Part shown: positions 41,032 to 48,720 of the stretch, in pieces
Numbering within the stretch: position 1 is the stretch's first letter
Layout: each line of letters starts with the position of its first letter
Origin: Chromobacterium sp. ATCC 53434
GTDB taxonomy: Bacteria > Pseudomonadota > Gammaproteobacteria > Burkholderiales > Chromobacteriaceae
Assembly: GCF_002848345.1 (NCBI RefSeq)
Contig: NZ_CP025429.1
Coordinates: forward strand, 2,976,001 to 3,040,000
Reading direction: 5' to 3'
DNA length: 64,000 nt
Position numbers and translations under genes: made by a program
Notes under the pieces: model-generated
Seen by the model: the letters and a program-made list of their open reading frames with translations, nothing else
The model's database searches: none
Told to the model about the DNA's origin: nothing

Positions 41032-41750
41032 GAGCCGCTAACAAAAATCGACAGAACAAGTTGGCGCCAAGCCTTGCCAGATGGGTATCCCATAGGAGGA
41101 CCTGCCCCAGGAGCTGGGCTTCAGCAGCGGCATGACCTGCTGGCGGCGACTACGAGATTGGCAGCTCCAAGGTCTCTGGGACCAGCGTCATCTGGCATTG
41201 CTCACTCAGCTTCGACAATGCGACCAGATTGATTGGAGTCGTGCCAGCATCGACGGGGCGAGTGTTGCCAGCCCCAGGAGGCCAGCAAACTGGGCCTAAC
41301 CCCACCGACCGGGGCAAGCTCGGTAGCAAACGGCACATCGTCGTAGATCGCCGTGGCCTGCCATTGGCGCAGTATATTACTGGAGCCAACCGGCATGACT
41401 CAATGGTGTTTCAGTCATTGATCGATGCCATCCCGGACATCCCCGACTTACCGGGCCAGCCGCGGAAACGGCCGGACCGGCTACACGCCGATAAGAGCTA
41501 CAACTACCGCCGTTGTCGCGACCACCTTCGACGACGAGGCATCCAGGCCCAAATTACCCGTCGAGGCGTTGAAAGTAGCGAGAAGCTTGGCCGGCATCGC
41601 TGGGTGGTTGAGCGAACGCACGCGTGGCTGGCGGGGTTTGGCAAGTTGCGTATTCACTTTGAACGTCGGCTCGATACGTATTACGCGTTGTTGAAGCTGG
41701 CTTGCTCCCTGATTTGCTTATGCTTTATCGAGAAATTTTGTTAGCGGCCC
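41032..41750 (+). mobile_element. Decayed IS5-family (IS427/IS1031-like) element
   Basis: Element of 719 bases with inverted ends GAGCCGCTAACAAAA and TTTTGTTAGCGGCCC and TAA on both sides (41029-41031, 41751-41753). It is shorter than normal members (about 830-870) because the beginning of the transposase is missing. The same ends flank the small elements at 46618 and 46691, which it or an intact relative may have mobilised. Confidence 0.88.
41099..41744 (+). pseudogene. Truncated, frameshifted IS5-family transposase
   Basis: The frame opens in the middle of the usual protein (DLPQELGFSSGMTCWRRLRD), continues to IDWSRASIDGASVASPR, and then a shift into the +1 frame near 41275 gives GGQQTGPNPTDRGKLGSKRH. 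The rest contains the DDE catalytic parts GASV, ITGANRHDSM, LHADKSYNYRRC and GRHRWVVERTHAWL. The N-terminal 45-50 residues are deleted. Some relatives use programmed frameshifting at this junction, but here the slippery A-run is absent. Confidence 0.85.
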
Positions 41751-41753
41751 TAA

Positions 41754-41838
41754 GTGCGGCAAGCAGTTGGCCAGCTGCCGGGCGCGCGGCAATATGGCGA
41801 ACTACGGCAGTTGCCCTGACATGCAGCGCTATAGCTGA
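41754..41838 (+). pseudogene. Fragment resembling the C-terminus of a phage minor tail protein L
   Basis: Directly after the IS a frame reads CGKQLASCRARGNMANYGSC then PDMQRYS and stop at 41836-41838. The spacing of cysteines and the SCRARG segment recall the cysteine-rich C-terminus of lambda-type minor tail protein L. A second fragment with the same pattern is at 43386-43517. No other tail genes are present. Confidence 0.45.
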
Positions 41839-42010
41839 TCTTGTGCGGCGCCGGGCATTCTGTGGGGTTTATTGATGGGGAATGCCAGGGGCGGGGCGCA
41901 ATATTGCGTAATCAGCCACTATTGTTGTGCAGTGCAATGCCATTACGGTAACATGACAATTGAATTAAGAATAAAAATGATTAGCTTGTTAATCGTGATG
42001 GAGAAATGTT

Positions 42011-42928
42011 TTGAGAATATCGGATTTGATATCAGCGTCTACCGGTGATAGCGTGCTGAATAATGGCACGTATAAAAATAACCCGGCGTATAACGATAAC
42101 TTGCCAGTTCGCCAAGCTCAAATCCCGCAAACCAGTCAGTCAGCGCCCGCGCCCACTCAGGCCAGTGCCACGCCTGCGCCCACGCCCTCGACTACAGTTA
42201 CACTGAGTCCGGCAGCTATTGCGGCGGCGCTCAGCGGGATCAAGCCCATTGTCGAAACGGCGGGCCATGTCGATCAAACCTATTCGCCGCCAGCGAAGTC
42301 GGTTGCGGCACCTGGAATTACCGCATCTGTAGTGGCGGCCGTTGCTGCCAATTCTGCGGCCGTGGCCAATGCGGCAGCAGCGGCTAAATCGGGTACGCAT
42401 GTTCCGTCAGCAGTCCCAACAGTGGCAACATCATCTGCCTTTGGCTGTGCCGGTGGGGGATTTGCGGGACTCGTGGCTGGTATTTGCAATGACGAAAATG
42501 GCAATAAAGTTTTTTATGCCGGTATCGGCTCTCCTGGCCCATCTGGGGCGTTTGGTACGGTTGTTAACGGGACAGCGGCAGATCATCTAAATGGATTTTC
42601 TGGCACGTTTATTGGCCCAACTGCAACCGGGGTAGGGTATGCTCCGGGTAATCCTGGTACGATATCGACTGTGTCGGGCGTGCCAGGCTGGAGCATTACA
42701 TATGGTTCGACGTTGGGGACAAGTAGCCAGCCGGCGACACCGTATGATTTTCATACATCGCCAGTTTCCAATCCGAATGAATGCACACGGTCGGAGTATA
42801 TAGACCCGCATGGCATCGGCGTGGGGAGTTCCTATAGCAGTGATGCGGGCCAATCATCTCAAATATCGAATGGCGGCACGTCAAACAATGATAGACATGA
42901 GTTGGATGCAGAAGCAGTGGTCGCCTAA
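42011..42928 (+). CDS. Hypothetical Ala/Ser/Thr/Pro-rich protein, possible secreted or cargo protein
   Basis: Protein of 305 residues in low-GC DNA. The only suitable start is TTG at 42011 with TGGAGA upstream. The N-terminal 60 residues are rich in Ser, Thr, Asn, Gln and Pro (QIPQTSQSAPAPTQASATPA) without a hydrophobic signal; a middle Ala-rich stretch (SVVAAVAANSAAVANAAAAA) is followed by a Gly/Ser/Thr-rich C-terminal half. I do not recognise a family. The N-terminal bias recalls type III effectors, but this is a guess. It is foreign to the surrounding genome in base use. Confidence 0.6.
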   Translation: MRISDLISASTGDSVLNNGTYKNNPAYNDNLPVRQAQIPQTSQSAPAPTQASATPAPTPSTTVTLSPAAIAAALSGIKPIVETAGHVDQTYSPPAKSVAAPGITASVVAAVAANSAAVANAAAAAKSGTHVPSAVPTVATSSAFGCAGGGFAGLVAGICNDENGNKVFYAGIGSPGPSGAFGTVVNGTAADHLNGFSGTFIGPTATGVGYAPGNPGTISTVSGVPGWSITYGSTLGTSSQPATPYDFHTSPVSNPNECTRSEYIDPHGIGVGSSYSSDAGQSSQISNGGTSNNDRHELDAEAVVA

Positions 42929-42949
42929 GCATTTTGGGAGGTGGTGAAA

Positions 42950-43297
42950 ATGACCGAGCCAATGACATTAATGCAAAAAATAACATCGGGACTGATGTTG
43001 ACGCCTTTTTTATATCTGGGGTATTTGGAATTGCAGCGGCGGGCCAGGATTGCGCAAGAAATGGCAGTCGAGTGGTTGCAGGAAAATCATCCCGGCTGTG
43101 TTGTAGCATCGATGAAGGCTTCCATGTTGCTTTGGCCTGTTCGCGTGGTGATGCAGGTTTATACGCCTAAGGATGAAGACTTTGAAATTAAGATAAAAGC
43201 CGGCTCTTTCATGGGCGGGATTTTTAATGGCCCGGTCGAGGTTGTTTATATCAGAAAGAAAAATCCTCCATCAGAGCCAAAAGAAACGCTTAAATAA
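42950..43297 (+). CDS. Hypothetical small protein with one N-terminal hydrophobic segment
   Basis: Protein of 115 residues. The ATG at 42950 is preceded by GGGAGG. One hydrophobic segment (ITSGLMLTPFLYLGYLEL, residues about 8-25) could be a membrane anchor with the remaining part (VEWLQENHPGCVVASMKASM) in the cytoplasm or periplasm. No family recognised. It follows the TTG-started gene by 21 bases on the same strand and may be its partner. A short terminator lies downstream. Confidence 0.6.
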   Translation: MTEPMTLMQKITSGLMLTPFLYLGYLELQRRARIAQEMAVEWLQENHPGCVVASMKASMLLWPVRVVMQVYTPKDEDFEIKIKAGSFMGGIFNGPVEVVYIRKKNPPSEPKETLK

Positions 43298-43312
43298 GTA
43301 ATCGTTTTTCGA

Positions 43313-43336
43313 GGTCGCCTACGGGCGGCCTTTTTT
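43313..43336 (+). terminator. Rho-independent terminator
   Basis: GGTCGCC-TAC-GGGCGGCC hairpin followed by TTTTTT, 16 bases after the gene ending at 43297. Confidence 0.75.
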
Positions 43337-43385
43337 ATGGGGAAAACAATGCCTGCAATATCCGATCGGCTATGAAGGAGAGGAG

Positions 43386-43517
43386 ATGTTCGACACATGG
43401 GAACCGCCGGTGACGGACTCACGTTTAGAAAAATGCAGCAAACGGTTGATCAGCTGCCGCATCCGGGGCAACCTGCCGCATCATAGCGGCTGCCCCGGAA
43501 TGCGTCGCTACAATTAG
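43386..43517 (+). CDS. Small cysteine-rich ORF, phage tail L-like C-terminus (43 codons)
   Basis: The frame reads MFDTWEPPVTDSRLEKCSKR, then LISCRIRGNLPHHSGCPGMR, ending RYN. AAGGAGAGGAG directly precedes the ATG. The pattern PVTD-L-KCSKRL-SCR resembles the end of lambda-type minor tail protein L and is shared with the fragment at 41754-41838 (C-x2-[KR]-x-L-x-S-C-R-x-R-G-N ... G-x-C-P-x-M-x-R-Y). It could be a phage remnant or a small independent gene. The last bases overlap the end of the convergent gene at 43514. Confidence 0.4.
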   Translation: MFDTWEPPVTDSRLEKCSKRLISCRIRGNLPHHSGCPGMRRYN

Positions 43518-44592
43518 CGAGAATTATTATTTTTTATGGCCGATTTATCGCATGTTTTTTGAGATGTTTTGTTGCAAAAACATTCTAGTGTGTAGTCCTT
43601 TTTAGTAGACTTTAATGAATAACTAAATTGTAGATCTACACGCCGGTTCACTGCATTACATTCTTTGGCCAAGTCTTTATCTTTGATTGCAGAGCAATCT
43701 TTGAGTGGTGAGCGTGCCCCCATGGTTTTTATTTCTATATTGGCGTTTTGAATGCCTTTGTATAGGTTCTTGTTGCACAGTATGGATAATGCATGGGTTG
43801 CGCGCTCGCGGCCTAGGTCTTCATTGCTAGCATTTTCTATCGGCATTGGATCGGCATGTCCAATGACGGTAATTTTGTTGAGGAATTTTTCCCCAATCCC
43901 ATCAGTGTTAGTTTCGATGAACGGTCTTATTTGCTTTGCGAGTTGATCTTTAGCAGATGGCTCATCTTCCGGTATCGTTTTATTTGATGGAAATACAAGC
44001 GCGTCGCTGATTTCTGTGCAGCGCACATTTTGAGAGGCAATTAAACTTGTTTCATTGCTATCTAGCTCTACTCTAGGGTATTCGTCATAGGTGGCTTTAT
44101 CTTTTTTAATGCTTCCATTGGGCGCGCTTGAATTCGTTTTGTTTGTATTTCCTTCATCATTAAACCCTAGCAGCTGAACATAGCTTCGGGCGCCAATGCC
44201 ATGCCACCAGATTTTAAGATCAGTTACAACGGCAGAGCCATCTGAGTTTTTGCAAACACTAAGAGGAATGTCCTGTAGCTTGGCCGCATTTTCTAGACGT
44301 TGAAGATTTTTTTTTGAAACCCATAAGGATGCTCTGTCTTGGTATATTCCAATAGGCTTTACAACGGAGTTGTTAAATATGGAGGAGCCTAATTCAGACC
44401 ACTGCATTAGAGGTAGTGCGAGTAGTATTGCAACGAATACTGCTATGGCAGTTCGGCCGCCAGGGTACTTTACTTCATTTTTCTTCTTTGAGAACTCGCT
44501 AGTTATTATTGACTGAAGGAGAGCTAGAATTAAGCCGCTAGCTTGAATGTAGAGTGCGAGAAAGCATGCTTGGTCGCTTGTGGCGCATACTA
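43514..44592 (-). pseudogene. C-terminal part of an IS-split membrane protein with OmpA-like domain
   Basis: The host-derived part has 358 codons, from VCATSDQACFLALYIQAS to the stop at 43514. It contains a membrane helix (TAIAVFVAILLALPLMQW), a periplasmic part and an OmpA-like peptidoglycan-binding domain: KITVIGHADPMPIENASNED, LGRERATHALSILC, IEIKTMGARSPLKDC and NAVNRRVDLQFS. It continues, after removal of the IS630 element and one TA, in frame with the segment at 45715-46551. The sequence is AT-rich and foreign-looking. Confidence 0.8.
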
Positions 44593-45714
44593 TTAATCCG
44601 GCAGTCAAATACCGTACAGAAAGCTCATGCCGCGTAGCGGATTTTTTCATGCCGGAAGTACGACCGGATTCTGGCCGGCTGCTTCTGCAATGAGCGTAAA
44701 TGGGACAGCACTTTCCCTTGAAGTTGACCGTCTGATCGAACCGGCTCACCTGCGCTCATTCTGGCCTTCAGGTCGCCGTTCAAGTATTCATCCGGGTTCA
44801 GTTCCGGTGAGTAGCTGGGCAGGAAGAACAACTCAATCGCCTTCTTGTTCTCTTCCTCCTCCAACCATGCTTGCACCAGCTTGCTGTGATGCACGCGCAA
44901 GTTGTCGAGGATCAAGAACACCTTCTTGCCGCCAGCATCACGGATCAGCCGCATCAGAAACTTGATCAGCACCCGGGCCGTCAAGGTCTCCCGGTACAGC
45001 ATGAAGCGCATCTTGCCTTGGTTGGTAATGGCCGAAATCAAGTTGATGCGCGCTCTTTTCGATTGGGATAACACCAGAACTGGGGTTTGGCCTTTTGGGG
45101 CGTAGCCACGCGGAAAGTGCTCAACACTCGACACCGCCGATTCGTCGCCCCAGCTGATTTCAGCCATTTCCGCTTTGGCACGCGCGACGATAGCCGGGTA
45201 TTCCTCCTTGAGCCATTTCTCGACTGCTGCCGGTCGCTGCTCATAAGCGCGTTTGAGCGGGCGCTGCGGCGTAAAGCCCCAGCGGGCCAAGTACAGACGG
45301 ACAGTACGGATCGGCAGATCGATCAGAAACATCTGCTTGATTACAGCCTTGACCGCCTGAGCACTCCACAGGGCAAACCTCAGCTTCATCTGGTCTGGCG
45401 TGCGATCCACGATGTCCTGCTTGATCCGGGCTTCCTGCGCCTCGGTCAGCCGACGGCCGGTGCCTTCGGCGCGACCGCGCTTCTGTTCTTTGAATCCCTG
45501 CGCACCTAGTGCTGCCTCACGCACCACCCAGGCGGAAATGGTGGGGCGGCGCAGCCCGAGTTCTTCGGCAATACTGGCTTGAGACCGGCCTCGCTTGTAC
45601 ATCCGGATAGCGGTACGCCTCAGCTGCTCACGGGCGGCCAGTTCAAGCTTGCGCACATCGATTTTTTCCATGCCGGAAGTATACAATCTGTACGGATTAT
45701 TACTGCCGGATTAA
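44593..45714 (-). mobile_element. IS630-family insertion sequence
   Basis: Element of 1122 bases with inverted ends TTAATCCGGCAGT (then 6 variable bases and CCGTACAGA) and a TA target duplication at 44591-44592 and 45715-45716, the normal IS630 target. It carries one apparently intact transposase gene on the minus strand and interrupts a gene for an OmpA-like membrane protein. Confidence 0.9.
44625..45671 (-). CDS. IS630-family transposase
   Basis: Transposase of 348 residues. The N-terminal helix-turn-helix reads RRTAIRMYKRGRSQASIAEE; the DDE catalytic parts are EISWGDESAVSS, KVFLILDNLRVHHSKLVQAW and FLPSYSPELNPDEYLNGDLK. The ATG at 45669-45671 is preferred; a TTG five codons earlier is also open. 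It seems complete, so this copy may be active. Confidence 0.93.
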   Translation of the reverse strand: MEKIDVRKLELAAREQLRRTAIRMYKRGRSQASIAEELGLRRPTISAWVVREAALGAQGFKEQKRGRAEGTGRRLTEAQEARIKQDIVDRTPDQMKLRFALWSAQAVKAVIKQMFLIDLPIRTVRLYLARWGFTPQRPLKRAYEQRPAAVEKWLKEEYPAIVARAKAEMAEISWGDESAVSSVEHFPRGYAPKGQTPVLVLSQSKRARINLISAITNQGKMRFMLYRETLTARVLIKFLMRLIRDAGGKKVFLILDNLRVHHSKLVQAWLEEEENKKAIELFFLPSYSPELNPDEYLNGDLKARMSAGEPVRSDGQLQGKVLSHLRSLQKQPARIRSYFRHEKIRYAA

Positions 45715-46551
45715 TAACTCTACAAAAAACCATAACGTGTATAGAACGAGCCAAATTAGAGGCTGCGAGTTAAGTTTGTTTTTTTTAAAATACCAAGGGA
45801 GTGCTATGCATGTCCACAGAGCTTTAGCCAGTATAAATGGGGCGGACAAAATTAATGATGCAATAAATACATGATCTTTTAGATAGGGAGCATCAAAGAC
45901 CCAACTCCCATAAATTGGGAGTACCTGAACTGTGATATTGGTTAATAAGAATGGGATGGTGAAAAGAATTAAGTATGAAATAGTGGCTATTACTTCTTCC
46001 CAATTTATCTTCTTGCGTTTTGTTTTTGTGATTTTCTTTGGAAAATATTTTGGCTTGGTATGATTGGTTGCTTTTCTGAAGCGGTTTGCTTTTTTGCGCT
46101 CTGCTAATTTTTTGGCAAGGTATTTCTGTTTTCCATAATCGACAAGAGGGTGGGCAGTATAGGTGCCCAAGCATGCAATGACAAAGATAATAAAGCTAAA
46201 GGCAATTGAGAAGAAGAGCAATAGTACACTATCACCTATAGATAGGCCGGATGGTAAGAACTTTGCCTGAGTGTAGCAGTAAATCAAAAGCAAAATAAAT
46301 CCGTATGCACTCGCAAAGCCAATAACAAGCTTTGAGTACGAGAATATTTTATCGGCAATGGCCTTGGATGTTTCTTCTAGTATCTTTTTACTTTCATTGT
46401 CAGTTTTTTCTTTTTCAGCTCTCTTTTTTTCAGTGTCTTGCTTGTTTAAATCTATCTGACTTTTTAAAAGCAAGTCTTTAAAGTCGGAGTGCTTGGGCGA
46501 TCTATTGTGAAAAGCTGGCCGGTATCGATTATTTTTATGGTCGGGCATCAT
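45715..46551 (-). pseudogene. N-terminal part of the IS-split membrane protein
   Basis: The first 279 codons, from MMPDHKNNRYRPAF to WFFVEL, where the IS630 interrupts. There is a charged, Lys/Glu-rich head (residues 20-75, probable coiled coil), then two to five membrane helices (LVIGFASAYGFILLLIYCY, VLLLFFSIAFSFIIFVIACL, ATISYLILFTIPFLLTNITV) and basic loops. It continues in frame at 44592. In the present form the frame ends four codons into the IS (LIRQ). Not recognised as a known family. Confidence 0.8.
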
Positions 46552-46617
46552 GTGTTACATCAAAATTTAATTTATTAGTATTGCAGCGGTGAAGCCGGAT
46601 ATTGATCCCGGTACTAA

Positions 46618-46687
46618 GAGCAGCTAAAAAAATTCCTGATGCTGCCTTGCCTCAGGCAGGTGTGAAACTGATTTTTGTTAGCCGCTC
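46618..46687. mobile_element. Small MITE remnant (GAGCxGCTAAxAAAA ends)
   Basis: Ends GAGCAGCTAAAAAAA and TTTTTGTTAGCCGCTC enclose 70 bases; flanks are TAA and TTA. The right end matches the IS5-like element at 41032. Degenerate copy. Confidence 0.6.
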
Positions 46688-46690
46688 TTA

Positions 46691-46802
46691 GAGCCGCTAA
46701 CAAAACCTCGCAGAGTCCCTGAGCCAAGGCGCGCCGACGCAGGCAATACCAGTCGTACGACAAGGAGGCGCAACGCAGGATCAGGGGTTTTGTTAGCGGG
46801 TC
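46691..46802. mobile_element. MITE with ends of the 41-kb IS5-like element
   Basis: Element of 112 bases with ends GAGCCGCTAACAAAACC and GGTTTTGTTAGCGGGTC, flanked by TTA on both sides (46688-46690 and 46803-46805). The ends are nearly identical to those of the IS at 41032-41750, and the interior is related to the element at 30524-30611. Confidence 0.85.
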
Positions 46803-46806
46803 TTAA

Positions 46807-46969
46807 GAGCCTGTTCACGATCTTTTTGCGGCATCGGCCGTTTTCTGCCGGATGTAGGGCGCGGAAAGCGGCTCGCCGCAGTGCGCTCACTGCAAGAGAC
46901 GTTTGACAAAGCCATGTACCGACAGAAAGCGGCACCGGGACGCTCGTAAAAAAGATCGTGAACAGGCTC
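46807..46969. mobile_element. MITE copy 3 (GAGCCTGTTCACGATC ends)
   Basis: Element of 163 bases with ends GAGCCTGTTCACGATCTTTT and AAAAGATCGTGAACAGGCTC, flanked by TAA at 46804-46806 and 46970-46972. The best-preserved of the three copies (others at 16493 and 19396). It shares its left flank with the right flank of the neighbouring MITE, so the elements are inserted side by side. Confidence 0.9.
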
Positions 46970-46984
46970 TAAGAAACCAGTGGC

Positions 46985-48040
46985 CTAGCCGCGCCGCTTC
47001 CGCGCCAGCTTCACCGCGTACATCTCCCGATCCGCCAGCTTGATCGCCGCCGCGCTTTGCATGCCGAACGGCGCCAGGGCCACCACGCCGACGCTGGCGC
47101 CGCCATAGGACAGGATCTGCCCGTCCAGCATGTAATCGCCTATGCTGGCCTGCGCCAGCCGCTGCTGCAGCTCGCGCGCGGCGACGGCCGGCTCGCCGTC
47201 GGTGATCAGCTCCCCCGGCATGCCGGCATGGGACCATGCCGGCCCCAGGCCGATGACGACGAATTCGTCGCCGCCGACGCGGCCCAGCATGTCGCCGCCG
47301 CGCAGCGCGGTCTGCAGCCGGCCGGACACCGCCTTCAGGAAGTCGTCGCCGGCCTGATGGCCGAAACCGTCGTTGACCTGCTTGAAGCCGTCCAGGTCTA
47401 TGCCGCCCACCAGGATGCTGCCGCTGCAGCGCTCGGCCTGCGCCAGCATCCGTTCCAGCTCGTCGAACAGCGCGCGGCGGTTGGGCAGGCCGGTCAGCGT
47501 GTCGGTCAGCGCGAAGGCGGCCAACTGGGCATTGGCCGACTGCAGGTTCTGCACCAGCGTCTCCCGCTCGATGAAGTTGGCGACGATATTGGCGAACAGC
47601 TGCAGCAGGGTCTCGGTTTCCGGCTGCATCGGCAGCTTGCGGGAACTGGCCGCGCACAGCGTGCCCAGCAGGCCGCCCTCGGTGTCTCGCACCGGGGCGC
47701 TCAGATAGGTTTTGATGCCCAGCTGGCGCGCCGCCTCGGAATCGCCCCACAGCGTCTCCACCTCGTTGGTCGCCGTCAGCCCCATGTCCAGCGAGCGCTT
47801 GCACAGCGTGTCCTCCCAGGGCACGCTCAGGCCTTCGGGAATCTGCATGTCGCCGATATTGCGCGCGTAGCGCACATGCTGCAGACACAAGTCCAGCTCG
47901 ATGCTGGTCAGATAAGTGGACTCCATGCCGGTGATATTGCCCAGCATTTCCAGCAGCGGCCGGATCAACTGATCGACCGTCCTGGCGGCGCTGAGAGAGA
48001 GGGAGAGCTGAGAGAGAACCGCGTCCATGCCTGTTTCCAT
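46985..48040 (-). CDS. GAF-GGDEF diguanylate cyclase
   Basis: Cytoplasmic protein of about 351 residues that should make cyclic di-GMP. Residues 1-170 form a GAF sensor domain (LGNITGMESTYLTSIELDLC, GIKTYLSAPVRDTEGGLLGT), then the cyclase domain with LTDTLTGLPNRRALFDELER, the metal aspartate in GGIDLDGFKQVND, FGHQAGDDFLKAV and the intact active site GRVGGDEFVVI. The C-terminal ending LADREMYAVKLARKRRG is typical. Starts at 48064 (GTG), 48040 or 48028 are possible; none has a strong ribosome site. It lies next to the MITE cluster. Confidence 0.9.
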   Translation of the reverse strand: METGMDAVLSQLSLSLSAARTVDQLIRPLLEMLGNITGMESTYLTSIELDLCLQHVRYARNIGDMQIPEGLSVPWEDTLCKRSLDMGLTATNEVETLWGDSEAARQLGIKTYLSAPVRDTEGGLLGTLCAASSRKLPMQPETETLLQLFANIVANFIERETLVQNLQSANAQLAAFALTDTLTGLPNRRALFDELERMLAQAERCSGSILVGGIDLDGFKQVNDGFGHQAGDDFLKAVSGRLQTALRGGDMLGRVGGDEFVVIGLGPAWSHAGMPGELITDGEPAVAARELQQRLAQASIGDYMLDGQILSYGGASVGVVALAPFGMQSAAAIKLADREMYAVKLARKRRG

Positions 48041-48182
48041 CCTGATGCCATGATGACTGGGCACTGTAGAGGAACTGCAGCGCCTAGCCTAGTGCCTTGT
48101 CGCAAACCGCCGGCGACCAAGCCTGGCGCCGTTCCAAACCGAAACCGCCGCGGGATGCCGCGACCAAAGACGCGGCCCCGGG

Positions 48183-48689
48183 TCAATCGGCCCGTTCCGG
48201 CAGCGGCAGTTTCACCCACTCATTGTAGAAGGCCTCGATATCAGGCTCAAAGTCATGAATCACCGGATACCACGGCGTCGGGGCCTCGACATCGTGCATC
48301 GTACCGCAGCGCGGACAGTAATACTCCCGGTAAACTTGCCACTTGGTGTCCGGCGCCATCAGCTTGGGATAGACCTCGGCCATCGCCTCCTCGGAGTCCC
48401 TGACATAGACGACGGCGTGCAGCTTCCAGTTCTCGCGGTAGCCGCAAAAAACATTGCCGCAGCCGCACTGGGTCAGCCAGCGCTTGGTTTCGGCCGACTG
48501 CACGATGTACAGGTGCGGACCCAGCGGCAGCACGATGCGGTCCTTGAAGCTGACCCGGGCCTGCAGCGCCGCCAGGTACTGCTCGAAACGGCCGCCGTCC
48601 TTGGGCATGGCCAGCATGCGGAAGACGGTGTCCCAGTCCAGCGTGCCGTCGACCAGGTGGGCGATCTGTTCGTCTGTATAAGCTGACAT
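48183..48689 (-). CDS. acxC: Acetone carboxylase gamma subunit
   Basis: Small subunit of acetone carboxylase, 168 residues. It shows YTDEQIAHLVDGTLDWDTVF, LGPHLYIVQSAETKRWLTQC, CGCGNVFCGYRENWKLHAVV and YREYYCPRCGTMHDVEAPTP, with cysteine pairs that match the metal-binding gamma subunit. It follows acxB by 31 bases and is the last gene of acxABC. AGGAGCAGGAAT precedes the start. Confidence 0.93.
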   Translation of the reverse strand: MSAYTDEQIAHLVDGTLDWDTVFRMLAMPKDGGRFEQYLAALQARVSFKDRIVLPLGPHLYIVQSAETKRWLTQCGCGNVFCGYRENWKLHAVVYVRDSEEAMAEVYPKLMAPDTKWQVYREYYCPRCGTMHDVEAPTPWYPVIHDFEPDIEAFYNEWVKLPLPERAD

Positions 48690-48720
48690 ATTCCTGCTCC
48701 TCGATGACTATCGCTCGACA

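Noticed and set aside
41229..41744. Complete IS5-family transposase starting inside the element
   Set aside because: The frame begins in the middle of the conserved protein and the upstream part is in another frame and truncated, so it is a pseudogene.
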